Notes: generated by a model not told the origin, from the letters alone. A stretch of DNA of 64,000 nt from Niabella drilacis (GCF_900101395.1 NZ_FMZO01000013.1:62001-126000), one strand, 5' to 3'; shown: positions 16,609-24,590, counted from the first letter of the stretch. Made by a program: numbers and translations.

Positions 16609-17895
16609 TTATTTCACCTCGCGTATTGGAATTATTTTGTCTGTTAGATCTTTAATTGCGTCGTTTTCAAAGCTGCCCAAATAGGCCGCGGTTGTTTTGC
16701 TTGAAGTATGCCCCAATGACTTTTGTATGAACGCGACATTGGCCCCGTTTTGCATAAGGCGCGTTGCAAATGAATGCCGCGCCGCGTATGTTGTGATTTT
16801 GGGAATCTTCAAGTCCTTACAAATCTTCGCAAGATTTTTATTGATATGGTGAACGAAATTTTGAATTTTCATGTATTGTCTTTCGGCATCCATTTTATCA
16901 GAAAGGACAGGGAATACAAGGCTTTCAGGCGACAGGCTTTTAACGCCGTATTTGCGAATGATCGCCATTGCTTCAGGTTTTAGGTGGGCTATAATAGGTT
17001 CAGAAACATCCTTGGTGTCGCTGGTTTTGGAACGTTCAAATTTTATAAAGTCTCCATCAACGTTTTTCCATTTAAGGGTCAAAAGGTCTTTTATGTTCAT
17101 ACCATTGCAAAGGAATGATAACTTCCAAAAATCGGCAGCCTGCTGTATCGCTTTTATTTCGCTTCGATAGTAGAACAATTTCGACAGGTCTTCTGCGGAC
17201 ATAGCCTTTTTAATATTCCGACTTGTAGGGATTGTATACTTTCCCTTTTCTGATTTCGCTTTTCGGAATGGGTACAATGATTTGTCAAGCCGCCCGTCGG
17301 CTATAGTTTCATTCATTATCACCCGTAAAGAACGAAGGTAAATGCCGATGGTACTTTTGCTTTTTCCGTTATCCAACATGTGCCTTTCGTATGTCTTCAG
17401 AAATGCCGGCGTAACATCCGCGAGCCTCAATCCTTTTTTGTGTTTTTCAATGCTTCTAATGCAGCATTCAAAATTTACCGCGCTGCTTACTTTTCCGCCT
17501 GCCCGCAACTCTTTTGCCTTTTCGTCAAAAGCGATCTTCAAAGAATCTTTGGCCCCCCGGTTGATCATGTATAGTTTTTCAAATCCTTCAAAGCTGAAAA
17601 CCGGCAAAGCATTGATGCATTCGACGGCCTTTGCTTCAAAGCTGGCAAATGCCTGCCGGTATTCTTTTTGTTTGTCCGTAAGGCGTTTTCCGTTCATTAT
17701 GGCCTCAAATTCTCTTTGGGTGAACTTCCGGTTCAATTCGAGGGTGTCAGCGATTTTATTCCCTTTTAATGCGTCCTTTTTGTGGCCGGTTGAGAAATAT
17801 TTGCTTTTCCGATCATCTGTGACCCGGAGTTTAACCACATACCCGCCGTCCGGACTTTCATAACGTTTGTCCAAAATGATTTTTGCGACTGCCAT
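16609..17895 (-). CDS. Tyrosine site-specific integrase of island 1
   Basis: 428 residues from ATG 17895 (MAVAKIILDKRY, a start typical of the family); ATG 17913 is an alternative. It has an N-terminal Arm-type domain, a SAM-like core-binding domain (about 120-220), and a catalytic domain with ARHSFATRLM, LGHTSSKTTAAY and the nucleophile Tyr. The first Arg of the catalytic set (in NGMNIKDLL) is not Arg, which is common in this Bacteroidetes branch. It recombines the 45-bp tRNA-Asn core and reads leftward from the right end of the island, 175 bp from the attachment site. Confidence 0.9.
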   Translation of the reverse strand: MAVAKIILDKRYESPDGGYVVKLRVTDDRKSKYFSTGHKKDALKGNKIADTLELNRKFTQREFEAIMNGKRLTDKQKEYRQAFASFEAKAVECINALPVFSFEGFEKLYMINRGAKDSLKIAFDEKAKELRAGGKVSSAVNFECCIRSIEKHKKGLRLADVTPAFLKTYERHMLDNGKSKSTIGIYLRSLRVIMNETIADGRLDKSLYPFRKAKSEKGKYTIPTSRNIKKAMSAEDLSKLFYYRSEIKAIQQAADFWKLSFLCNGMNIKDLLTLKWKNVDGDFIKFERSKTSDTKDVSEPIIAHLKPEAMAIIRKYGVKSLSPESLVFPVLSDKMDAERQYMKIQNFVHHINKNLAKICKDLKIPKITTYAARHSFATRLMQNGANVAFIQKSLGHTSSKTTAAYLGSFENDAIKDLTDKIIPIREVK

Positions 17896-17922
17896 AGCTG
17901 AATTTGTTTGCAATTTAGGTCA

Positions 17923-17942
17923 CTTGCAAACAAATTGCAAAC
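17923..17942 (+). repeat. Right end repeat of island 1, candidate integrase arm site
   Basis: CTTGCAAACAAATTGCAAAC is the partner of 12432-12451 (19 of 20 bases). It lies in the upstream region of the integrase gene, so binding there could also control integrase expression. Confidence 0.65.
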
Positions 17943-18070
17943 AAAAATTATAAAAGGAGGTAAAAATGTATAAAAATGGATTGTCCTGAAAGTATTGAAA
18001 ATACTGGTATTACGGGCACCGGCCTATGTTTTGTGTATTTTTATTTATGAATTTTTATGCGCTATTTTCC

Positions 18071-18115
18071 GACTGTTAATCAGAGGGTCGCTGGTTCAAG
18101 TCCAGCAGGGGGAGC
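18071..18115 (+). repeat. Attachment site shared by islands 1 and 2 (attR of 1, attL of 2)
   Basis: This is a perfect 45-bp copy of the tRNA-Asn 3' half. The 5' half of the tRNA is missing here, so it is not a functional tRNA gene. Different DNA follows each copy, which marks the border between two separately integrated elements. Confidence 0.9.
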
Positions 18116-18149
18116 TGAAGACGAATCGAAAAGACGTCAATGAACGCTG

Positions 18150-18172
18150 AAACCCGCTACTATAGCGGGTTT
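18150..18172 (+). terminator. Terminator-like hairpin at the left end of island 2
   Basis: AACCCGCT pairs with AGCGGGTT around a short loop and is followed by TTCGTC. It lies about 35 bp beyond the attachment core, where it would have ended tRNA-Asn transcription before island 1 arrived. Confidence 0.6.
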
Positions 18173-18226
18173 CGTCATTTTGACACCCGATGTAATTTCC
18201 GCCGAAATCCGCCCATTTCCGTTGGT

Positions 18227-18268
18227 TTGTTTGCACTTTTATTTGCCATTTTGTTTGCCATTTGCACG
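18227..18268 (+). repeat. TTTGC-type direct repeats, candidate arm sites of integrase 2
   Basis: The stretch contains TTTGCAC, TTTGCCATT, TTTGCCATT and TTTGCAC in one orientation within 42 bases, between the attachment site and the integrase gene. Confidence 0.45.
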
Positions 18269-18338
18269 GGTTTTGATACTCCCTGTCAGGAAAATGCTGG
18301 AGTAATATCAGCGATTGTGAACCAAAAGGGAGGACATC

Positions 18339-19580
18339 ATGGCAGTATCTATCGGTATTATAATTAACTATCGGAATCGGAAAAACAAGAAAGGGCTCTA
18401 CCCTGTCCATATGCGTGTTACGATTGACAACGTGCACAGGTATTATCCGGTACCTCTTCCCGTAAAGGTCAGCATGGAAGACTGGACCGGCAATGACCTT
18501 TTCTGGGTGGCCGAAACCAATCCGTATAACCTTGAAATCAACGAAGCCATTAATCAAACCCGCACCAGGATCATCGATATCCACCGAAGCCTGTATTCCC
18601 AGAAAAGGAAGCTCTCTTTTTATCATGTTGATAAGGCACTGGGTTTTAAAGGAAACCGGGAAATTTTCAACGATTATTTCAAAAACTATATGAGAAAACC
18701 GCCACCAACGGTGGTTCTTACCGATATCACCTGGGAAAAGTATGACGCGTTTATTAAGCATCTGGATAAGTTCAACCCTGCCCTGCGCTTTGATGAAATT
18801 GATTGGGAAATGGTCGCCCGCATCCGCAATTACCTGGCTGAGCAGCGCGGACGGAAAAATGAGCTCCTGGCCCCTGCTACTATCAAATCTTACTTCGACA
18901 AGTTTAAAGTGGTGCTGGAATATGCCGCCAAGAGGGATGGAATGTTGGATATTAAACAGGTAGAGTCTTTCTTTGAAGATGTAAAAATTTCAGTGCCGGA
19001 TAAGGAAGAAGGGCTGCATCTGGAGATCACCGAGATCCAGGCCTTCAAAAAAGTGGTAACAGATAAGCAATACCCGGCGCAAAAACGAGATCAAAAACTA
19101 TTTCTTTTCCAAATTTATACCGGATACTACTATAACGACCTGAAAACGCTTAAGCGAAAGCATGTAAGAAAGGATTTCGAACACGGGTATTATATCATTG
19201 GGGAGCGGGATAAAAACGGGAACGCCACCATCATCCCGCTGTGGAAATTTCCGGATGGAGTTGCCACGCTGGAAGAATTTATGGATCCCAATACCGAAAG
19301 CGAGTATTGGTTCCGAAGAAACATCTTTGTAGACCCACAGGTGTATAACCGGAACGTAAAGGTGATCGCAAAGGCGGCGGGAATTAACAGAGAGATCTCC
19401 AATAAAATTGCGCGCCACACCAATATACAAATGTGGATACGCCTGGGTGCTAAGCGGCCGGTGGTTTCTAAAATGGCCGGACATGAAAAAGAAGCCACTA
19501 CCGAAAACTATTATAAGGTAAATATTGCAGAGGTAATCGCAGGAACCGAAAATGTAAGCTTTGCTGCGCTGGGTATATAA
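18339..19580 (+). CDS. Tyrosine site-specific integrase of island 2
   Basis: 413 residues from ATG 18339, 224 bp inside the attachment site. An Arm-type N-domain (INYRNRKNKKGLYPVHMRVTI) is followed by a SAM-like core-binding domain (about 120-225) and a catalytic domain with KIARHTNIQMWIRLG, MAGHEKEATTENYYKV and the Tyr nucleophile. As in the other integrase the first catalytic Arg is replaced (TGYYYNDLKTLK), a known trait of this group. It differs clearly in sequence from integrase 1, so the two islands arrived independently at the same tRNA. Confidence 0.9.
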   Translation: MAVSIGIIINYRNRKNKKGLYPVHMRVTIDNVHRYYPVPLPVKVSMEDWTGNDLFWVAETNPYNLEINEAINQTRTRIIDIHRSLYSQKRKLSFYHVDKALGFKGNREIFNDYFKNYMRKPPPTVVLTDITWEKYDAFIKHLDKFNPALRFDEIDWEMVARIRNYLAEQRGRKNELLAPATIKSYFDKFKVVLEYAAKRDGMLDIKQVESFFEDVKISVPDKEEGLHLEITEIQAFKKVVTDKQYPAQKRDQKLFLFQIYTGYYYNDLKTLKRKHVRKDFEHGYYIIGERDKNGNATIIPLWKFPDGVATLEEFMDPNTESEYWFRRNIFVDPQVYNRNVKVIAKAAGINREISNKIARHTNIQMWIRLGAKRPVVSKMAGHEKEATTENYYKVNIAEVIAGTENVSFAALGI

Positions 19581-19664
19581 ATGATCAAAATTCCCACATA
19601 ACAGTATCTCACCGTTTTAACATTTGACAGGGAATAGTTTGCGGGTTTAAATGCAAACCTAAAG

Positions 19665-19964
19665 ATGAACCCGGTAAAGCCTTATACATTGGTCATGATC
19701 CCTGCGGAAGAATGGCAGGCCCAGAAGGATCTGCTGCAGCAAATCCGGGAAGAACTGCGCCATCAAAGGGAACAATATAAAGAACCAGGAATTACTGCCG
19801 ATTATATCCTTGCTACGGAATTTATGAAAGCCGTGGGCATTAAAAAAAGCAAATTATATGAGCTGATTGCTGAAAACAAAATAAAGACGGTGAAGAAAAG
19901 CAGGCATTTATATGTGCTTGCCACGGAAGTAAAAAGGTATTTTACTGATCCGGATATTCGTTAG
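19665..19964 (+). CDS. Helix-turn-helix excisionase-like protein of island 2
   Basis: 99 residues. The C-terminal half (ILATEFMKAVGIKKSKLYELIAENKIKTVKKSRHLYVLATEVKRYF) is a winged helix of the excisionase type. The N-terminal part (EEWQAQKDLLQQIREELRHQREQYKE) is a coiled coil. Upstream, GTTTGC (19637-19642) and GCAAAC (19653-19658) form an inverted repeat in the promoter area that could be its own operator. It lies 84 bp behind the integrase gene. Confidence 0.72.
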   Translation: MNPVKPYTLVMIPAEEWQAQKDLLQQIREELRHQREQYKEPGITADYILATEFMKAVGIKKSKLYELIAENKIKTVKKSRHLYVLATEVKRYFTDPDIR

Positions 19965-20026
19965 CGATCCATCTTTTATTTTGAACAAATTTCTTTCTTT
20001 AGCAGTATAGTGGTTGAAGATTTCCC

Positions 20027-21064
20027 CTATAATGATAAGGAATACGACAACAGTTTTCCGGAGCTGTGGCGCGCCAGTAAGCGGTTGGGAGCAACAAATT
20101 TTAATTCTGTAAGATCCGATGCATAATCATAAATTTTTTCAGGATCCCGGGTTTCTTGTCCGCCTTCATCATAACCTTTTGGTTCCAATTCCTGCAGGGT
20201 TAATTCTGTTACAATCTTTCCGGTGTCGATATTTATTAGCAGTATCCGGCCAAATCTTGTTAAAACCGCGATTATCTTATCTGCAATAAAAAGGGTTTGG
20301 TAATTTAATGAATCAGGTTCTTCTGCCGGCAGCGGATCTACATTATTAAAGATCTCGGACTGGGAAATTTCTCCTGCACGGTTTACCAATGGAAAGGAAA
20401 ACCATTCAATTCCTTCATCATAATGTGGGGCAGTAACAAACAGGCCTCCATCAGGGGAAAAGCCGCCCATGATCCGGTCATTGCACACCTTCAGTTCCTC
20501 AATTGTTATATTCCCCGTGGATTGTTTAATAAGAAACAGTGTACAATCATCCTGCCCAGCGGCAGCTTCCAGCAATATCATTTCAGGATGTGGCGTGCGA
20601 TGGAATGTATAATTGTTTTCCTGCCTACCTGGAAGCTCAATGGTGGAAATAATTTTAAAATTGGAAAGCTCCATCATTGTCAGCCGGTCTTTTTCCGGTC
20701 CGGGAGTTACAAATAGCACATGGTTTTCCGTAAAAAACAGATCGCCTCCCAGGAAAGCATCCCAGGCCTCGTGCTCCTGCCGGAAGAGTACAGTTCCGTC
20801 AATGGTGGCCAAACGTATGGCATTTATTTCCGCAATTCCGATTAATAAATCATCCGGGCTAATGGTAATGCGTGGCGGAACATATTTACCCCAATGCAAT
20901 AAAAAATTACGCTTCCAAAGAAATGTAAGATCATTATTGAGCGCAATGATCTCGGGTTTGTCCTTAGTAATAGCCAGTATTTTATTATTACCAACTGTAA
21001 AGCCCGATATCTTTTCCGGAGATTGATATTGGTGCGCTGCTGCTATAAATACGGAATGTTTCAT
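20027..21064 (-). CDS. Cytoplasmic beta-propeller protein of unknown function
   Basis: 345 residues, no signal peptide or membrane segment. Repeated blade-like strands are visible (GNNKILAITKDKPEIIALNNDLTFLWKRN, PRITISPDDLLIGIAEINAIRLATIDG, TLFIADKIIAVLTRFGRILLINIDTGKIV), as in WD40/PQQ-type propellers. I cannot assign a family. Proteins of this form are often binding partners or immunity proteins. It is convergent with the excisionase-like gene and stands alone, followed upstream by about 1.1 kb of decayed DNA. Confidence 0.65.
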   Translation of the reverse strand: MKHSVFIAAAHQYQSPEKISGFTVGNNKILAITKDKPEIIALNNDLTFLWKRNFLLHWGKYVPPRITISPDDLLIGIAEINAIRLATIDGTVLFRQEHEAWDAFLGGDLFFTENHVLFVTPGPEKDRLTMMELSNFKIISTIELPGRQENNYTFHRTPHPEMILLEAAAGQDDCTLFLIKQSTGNITIEELKVCNDRIMGGFSPDGGLFVTAPHYDEGIEWFSFPLVNRAGEISQSEIFNNVDPLPAEEPDSLNYQTLFIADKIIAVLTRFGRILLINIDTGKIVTELTLQELEPKGYDEGGQETRDPEKIYDYASDLTELKFVAPNRLLARHSSGKLLSYSLSL

Positions 21065-21165
21065 AGAAATGCTGAATACTTTTACTAATATAATTGCGAA
21101 TTTATTATCAAATTTAGAAACAACCGCAGAACTATTTACCCGGATGCAGGAAGCACATAATAGAT

Positions 21166-21186
21166 AACAACAACAACAACAACAAA
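21166..21186 (+). repeat. (AAC)n microsatellite
   Basis: Six to seven AAC units lie in the non-coding DNA upstream of the beta-propeller gene. No coding role is seen. Confidence 0.85.
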
Positions 21187-21690
21187 TATCCCTAATGGTA
21201 AACTAACCCGGCCGGAATAAAACCCTGTTGAGCGAAAATAAACCCCGGAAAATTAGCAATGGAAATAACCCTTAAAAAAGACTCTATTGCTGCCATTATG
21301 ACAAGATATGCGGTAACTGTTCCTCTTTATGGTTCTGGCAGCGTTTTCGAACGCGCTTCAACGCATTCAGCAAGATGTGTAGTTGTGCACAACTATAATT
21401 CCACGCCTTCGGAGCGGGCGTGGCAAAAAGCCTCCGGTGTCGGCTTTTTTGTCAGTGCAGTAACTATTGCGAACACAGGTAAGCGCGTTCAGCAAGAGGT
21501 ACAATTGCTGACAATTAAATTTTTGTTCCGTTGGTATGGACGTAGTAGAAAACCGGGTTTTGGCATTTAGCGATAGAAAGTCCAAAAGAAAATCAGCACA
21601 TCCTGTGAAGTAACACCAGGCGAAATATGAAAAACCCGAAGACTTTTAAACTGCAAGAGCAGCAGTAGCCGCCGGAAAATAAGGATGCAG
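21187..21690. other. Gene-free stretch with palindromes and a terminator-like hairpin
   Basis: I see no credible gene here. It contains a perfect 16-bp palindrome TAGTTGTGCACAACTA (21380-21395), a stem CCACGCC/GGCGTGG (21401-21423), and AAAAAGCC/GGCTTTTTT (21425-21450), which looks like a plus-strand terminator. A similar 16-mer, GCRTTCAGCAAGAKGT, occurs at about 21363 and 21486. Together they could mark a small RNA or a decayed element. Confidence 0.4.
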
Positions 21691-21695
21691 AATTT

Positions 21696-21860
21696 ATGCC
21701 GGAACAGGGGAAAGGATTTGCTTTTGTCGGTCGTCAATCCCTGGTACCCGTTGGGGAAACTGATTATTATATTGACCTGTTGTTTTACCATACCCACCTT
21801 AAATGCTACGTGGTTATAGAGCTAAAAAATACAAAGTTTATTCCTGAATATGCCGGGATA
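21696..21860 (+). pseudogene. Remnant of a DUF1016/YhcG-type PD-(D/E)XK nuclease gene
   Basis: About 55 codons match the conserved core of DUF1016 nucleases: GKGFAFVGRQ, DYYIDLLFYHTHLKCYVVIELK (containing the D...ExK active site) and FIPEYAG. Family members have 300 or more residues. Here the frame decays on both sides: stops occur upstream and unrelated codons follow after 21861. It is probably a leftover of an older restriction- or defence-related cargo gene. Confidence 0.75.
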
Positions 21861-22169
21861 AAAATAATATTGAAGCAGAATTTGCATTGCGTCATATTAA
21901 CATTCCGAAAAATCGCATACAAAAGAAAGGCCCGCAAACATTATTTGCTGTTAAGCCCAAAGACACTCGTTTACATAAAATCAGCAGCCTGTAATGTTAG
22001 GCAGCGCTATTATTAATTAATGGACAGATGGTGCAGCAATTTTTTTCATTTTACTTCCTTTTTTGTTTCTTGCTACTGCAAAATATTTTTAATTTGCTCA
22101 TTGGGCTGGTGAACCAGATGTTGGTCTCCGAATCTCCGAAATACTTTTAAATCAACCTATTTAGAATTT

Positions 22170-22511
22170 CTATTTTCTTTTGTAGTATCTATCCTTAGAT
22201 ATTTTATCCTTTTTTCTTCCGTTTTTGATTTTCTTTTTACTCCATTTATTTGCAAATTTTACTTCATTATTAATTATCCAATAATGACTTTGACATTCAA
22301 AACTCCAATTGCCAATGGATGGCCAAAGGGAAACCGTTTTGCCATCAAAAATCAGCTTCCAGTCAGTAGGCGTAAGCGGCGTTACAACTTTATTACCGCA
22401 GCCGCAAACACAATTATGTACTGCGGTTCGGTACTCCATTGAAATGTACAATACTTCTTCTTGTATTGTATTAGGAATGAATTCAACAAATTTATATTGG
22501 ATAGTCTTCAT
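22170..22511 (-). CDS. DUF6527-like zinc-binding protein of the ubiquitin-like operon
   Basis: 113 residues. Cys34, Cys36, Cys38 (CVCGCG) with Cys73 and His76 (FECQSHYWI) give a compact metal site, set in the DUF6527 pattern with PSIGNW and a basic C-terminal tail (KWSKKKIKNGRKKDK). Such genes sit next to ThiF and multiubiquitin genes in many bacteria; a treble-clef or RING-like helper of conjugation is a reasonable guess but unproven. Its start overlaps the end of the E1-like gene by 20 bp, so translation is coupled. It is the last gene of the operon. Confidence 0.75.
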   Translation of the reverse strand: MKTIQYKFVEFIPNTIQEEVLYISMEYRTAVHNCVCGCGNKVVTPLTPTDWKLIFDGKTVSLWPSIGNWSFECQSHYWIINNEVKFANKWSKKKIKNGRKKDKISKDRYYKRK

Positions 22512-23229
22512 TTAACAATTTACTGGTATTGATAAAATAAAGGGTATTATGCTCCTTCTTTAAATCCTGGTAAAATCCGCTAAGTTTCTTCCATTTGATC
22601 ACCGCCAGCATTGCATTAAGAGCGTTTAAATCGGCGATCTGAATATTGGTACTATAATCGTTTTCATCAAACTCTTCCGATCCGATTCTATTGCCAATAT
22701 GATCTTGCTTTGATTTCGTAACCGTAGTAACCCTTAGCGTACCGATAAGGTTGTCTTCAAGCATATTTACACCCAAACCCACGTCAATAAAACTAATTCC
22801 CATGCTCGAAAAGGTTTGTGATAACAGATGCCGGGTTTTATTTTTATCAACGCTGATAAATACATAATCAAATTCTCGAAATAGGTTCGTATTGCTTTCT
22901 GAGACAAACTCATCGTGCGTTATTATTCCATTATGCATACGAGAATATTCTCCATAGTAATAGTCTACCTTTTTCAGTCCGCCCGGCAAATCCAGCATTG
23001 CTGCGGATATTGCACCTGGTGCTCTGAAGGCGTTGTGTAGCTGAAAATAATCTGCATCAAAAATATGAATCTCTTTAACTGGCGTTTTGGCTACCTGATC
23101 CAGAATATACCCACCGGTGCCTCCCATGCCAATAATTGCGATTTTTTGATCTCTAAATTTTCTATTAAGATATTCAATGTTTGCCCGAGATGAATTCGTG
23201 TCGGGATATTTAAATATTTCCTTTTTCAT
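22492..23229 (-). CDS. ThiF/E1-like adenylyltransferase
   Basis: 245 residues. The nucleotide-binding loop GMGGTGG (about 35-41) with IFDADYFQLHNAFRAPG behind it and FIDVGLGV later are the E1/ThiF signatures. This enzyme should adenylate the C-terminus of a ubiquitin-like protein. No CxxC zinc pairs and no evident catalytic Cys in the usual place are seen, so transfer may involve the E2-like partner or go by an unusual route. It begins 2 bases after the stop of the E2-like gene; in many relatives the E2-like and ThiF parts are one polypeptide. Confidence 0.85.
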   Translation of the reverse strand: MKKEIFKYPDTNSSRANIEYLNRKFRDQKIAIIGMGGTGGYILDQVAKTPVKEIHIFDADYFQLHNAFRAPGAISAAMLDLPGGLKKVDYYYGEYSRMHNGIITHDEFVSESNTNLFREFDYVFISVDKNKTRHLLSQTFSSMGISFIDVGLGVNMLEDNLIGTLRVTTVTKSKQDHIGNRIGSEEFDENDYSTNIQIADLNALNAMLAVIKWKKLSGFYQDLKKEHNTLYFINTSKLLNEDYPI

Positions 23230-23231
23230 AA

Positions 23232-23681
23232 TTATGCTGCTTTTATCCTTTTGGGCCTTGCTGTTACACCACCGTCTATGCTTTTTGCTTGCGCACTTAA
23301 TATTTCTGCATAGGTTCTTATTTTATCATAGTAGTTGTTGTAGTAGCCCGAAGGGGGTTTGCTTGAGAAATAATGATTAACGGTAATGGTCTCAGTTAAT
23401 CTCTGGGTCGTACTGTTATTAATAATAGCAGTCAACGGAACGCCGTTTATATTACAGGGAGTCTCTCCACAAAAATATACGGTATGGTCTTGTGGTCGAC
23501 CAACTCTAGTGGAACTGGCTAACGTTAAAGCACAAACGAATATGCCATATTTAATTTGCTTATCAGAATTGACGAAAGGGATGCGATGGACAAGTAAATG
23601 TCCACCGCATATTTCCAGGTCATAGCCTTCGTCCCAAAGTTGCTTTAGGTCGGGGTTAAGATTTATCAGTTGCTGTTGCAT
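23232..23681 (-). CDS. E2-like (DUF6791-type) protein of the ubiquitin-like operon
   Basis: 149 residues. Landmarks are GYDLEICGGHLLVHRIPFVN, CGETPCNINGVPL (Cys71, Cys76) and HYFSSKPPSGYYNNYYDK (His103), the pattern of the domain that precedes ThiF in bacterial multiubiquitin loci, thought to be an E2-type fold. Cys71 or Cys76 are the candidates for a thioester, but this is inference. The gene overlaps the tandem Ubl gene by 26 bp and is followed by the E1 gene after two bases, so the set is translated as a unit. Confidence 0.75.
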   Translation of the reverse strand: MQQQLINLNPDLKQLWDEGYDLEICGGHLLVHRIPFVNSDKQIKYGIFVCALTLASSTRVGRPQDHTVYFCGETPCNINGVPLTAIINNSTTQRLTETITVNHYFSSKPPSGYYNNYYDKIRTYAEILSAQAKSIDGGVTARPKRIKAA

Positions 23682-24357
23682 GGAAAATCATTTTATTTTT
23701 TACAACGACATTTTGACCTTTAATCATAGACCCTTCGGGGTTTTCTTTTGGTCCATCCTCATAGGCAACTGTATAAACCATTGTGGGCTTATCAACGTAA
23801 CCATTATATGCCAATACAATGATTTCTACAAAGCTTATTTGTTTTTTATCCCATTTGTGTGGAGTTCCGTTAATAATAATAGTAACCTCAGTCTGTTTTT
23901 CTTTAGAATAAAAGCGCTCTTTACCTGGTCGAGCTAAATCCACTACTTCATCATCCGTTATCGGGTCATCCTGCCAACCTTCTTTGATATCTAGGAAAAT
24001 TTCATGTTCCGGAGGAATATTACCTAATTCCCGGATTTCACTTCCCTTGATATACTGCTTGTACCAGGTGAAAGGCTGATGATTTATAAAGAACTGAAGC
24101 TTCTTTTTAACAAAGAAATGCTCTATCTCCGGCCGAGCAAGGTTTACCTGCTTTTCATTCTCGATCAGTTCGTCACTGTATGGCTTTTGAACTGACAAAT
24201 ACAAATCCGTATCCAACGGGATTCCTGCCAGTTGTTTCAATTCTACACCAGTTATATACTGCTTGCTCCAGCTATAGCCTTTTGCTTCAATTACTAGTTG
24301 AAGTGGGGGGAGGCCTACATTATGCCCTTTTTCATTTTCAAAAGTCTCTTTTTTCAT
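23656..24357 (-). CDS. Tandem ubiquitin-like (multiubiquitin) protein
   Basis: 233 residues made of three beta-grasp repeats at about 15-84, 85-155 and 156-233. The first two share an obvious pattern: a strand pair, W(S/Y)KQYI(T/K)G, an ELxxLxxIPxxxxxxL segment, then VxLARPxxExFxxK. The third keeps HKWDKKQISFVEI and ends in the characteristic MIFHATATDKS, with no Gly-Gly tail. Multiubiquitin proteins are the modifiers or scaffolds of bacterial ubiquitin-like pathways, several of which protect against phage. It is the first gene of the four-gene operon; divergent AT-rich DNA upstream holds its promoter. Confidence 0.88.
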   Translation of the reverse strand: MKKETFENEKGHNVGLPPLQLVIEAKGYSWSKQYITGVELKQLAGIPLDTDLYLSVQKPYSDELIENEKQVNLARPEIEHFFVKKKLQFFINHQPFTWYKQYIKGSEIRELGNIPPEHEIFLDIKEGWQDDPITDDEVVDLARPGKERFYSKEKQTEVTIIINGTPHKWDKKQISFVEIIVLAYNGYVDKPTMVYTVAYEDGPKENPEGSMIKGQNVVVKNKMIFHATATDKS

Positions 24358-24459
24358 TTTAATTATTTTTTTGTTTTTTCTCCAATAAAACCGCGATGAA
24401 CTTAATGGGAGTTATTAAATCATCGATACAGCAATAATTCGATGTATGGTATAATAAAA

Positions 24460-24590
24460 AGAAACTTATACTTTCGCAATCGAATAAAAGGGGAGAATCA
24501 GGTGATCAGCCTGAGATGAGTCCGCTAAAACTTTAGTCCCTTATTTAACCCCAATCAACCACTGTATCAGTTGATTGGGGTTTTTATTTC
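24460..24590 (+). ncRNA. Candidate small RNA ending in a perfect terminator
   Basis: AACCCCAATCAAC (24547-24559) and GTTGATTGGGGTT (24570-24582) form a 13-bp perfect stem with a 10-base loop, followed by T5: a strong plus-strand terminator. No plus-strand gene lies upstream for it to serve, because both flanking genes start by pointing away. A -7-like TATACTTTCG sits at about 24466-24475, and the 60 bases between hold short self-complementary segments. A small RNA of roughly 110 nt is the simplest reading. Confidence 0.4.

Larger units (their letters stand above)
12338..18115. mobile_element. Genomic island 1 (5.8 kb) integrated at tRNA-Asn
   Basis: It is bounded by a perfect 45-bp direct repeat of the tRNA-Asn 3' half (12338-12382 and 18071-18115). 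It contains, in order, an excisionase-like gene, a replication-initiator-like gene, an unknown gene, a long inverted-repeat structure, a lipoprotein, a SHOCT-domain protein, a small unknown protein and a tyrosine integrase pointing inward from the right end. No relaxase, coupling protein or capsid gene is seen, so it may be a satellite, an integrated plasmid or a reduced filamentous-phage-like element. Confidence 0.85.

Noticed and set aside
18071-18115. Second tRNA-Asn gene
   Set aside because: Only the 3' half is present; acceptor 5' strand and D arm are missing, so it is an attachment-site copy.
16609-19580. Inactive integrases because the first catalytic Arg is replaced in both
   Set aside because: This substitution is common in the Bacteroidetes SAM-like integrase branch and the other catalytic residues are present.
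21166-21186. CRISPR-like repeat
   Set aside because: It is a simple AAC microsatellite with no spacers.
21259-21570. 103-residue plus-strand gene
   Set aside because: It runs through two hairpins and a palindrome and its product has no family or plausible fold.
24490-24535. Hammerhead ribozyme or TPP-like motif (CTGAGATGAGTCC)
   Set aside because: The core bases that must follow (GAAA, or the TPP sensor segments) are absent and the stems do not close.
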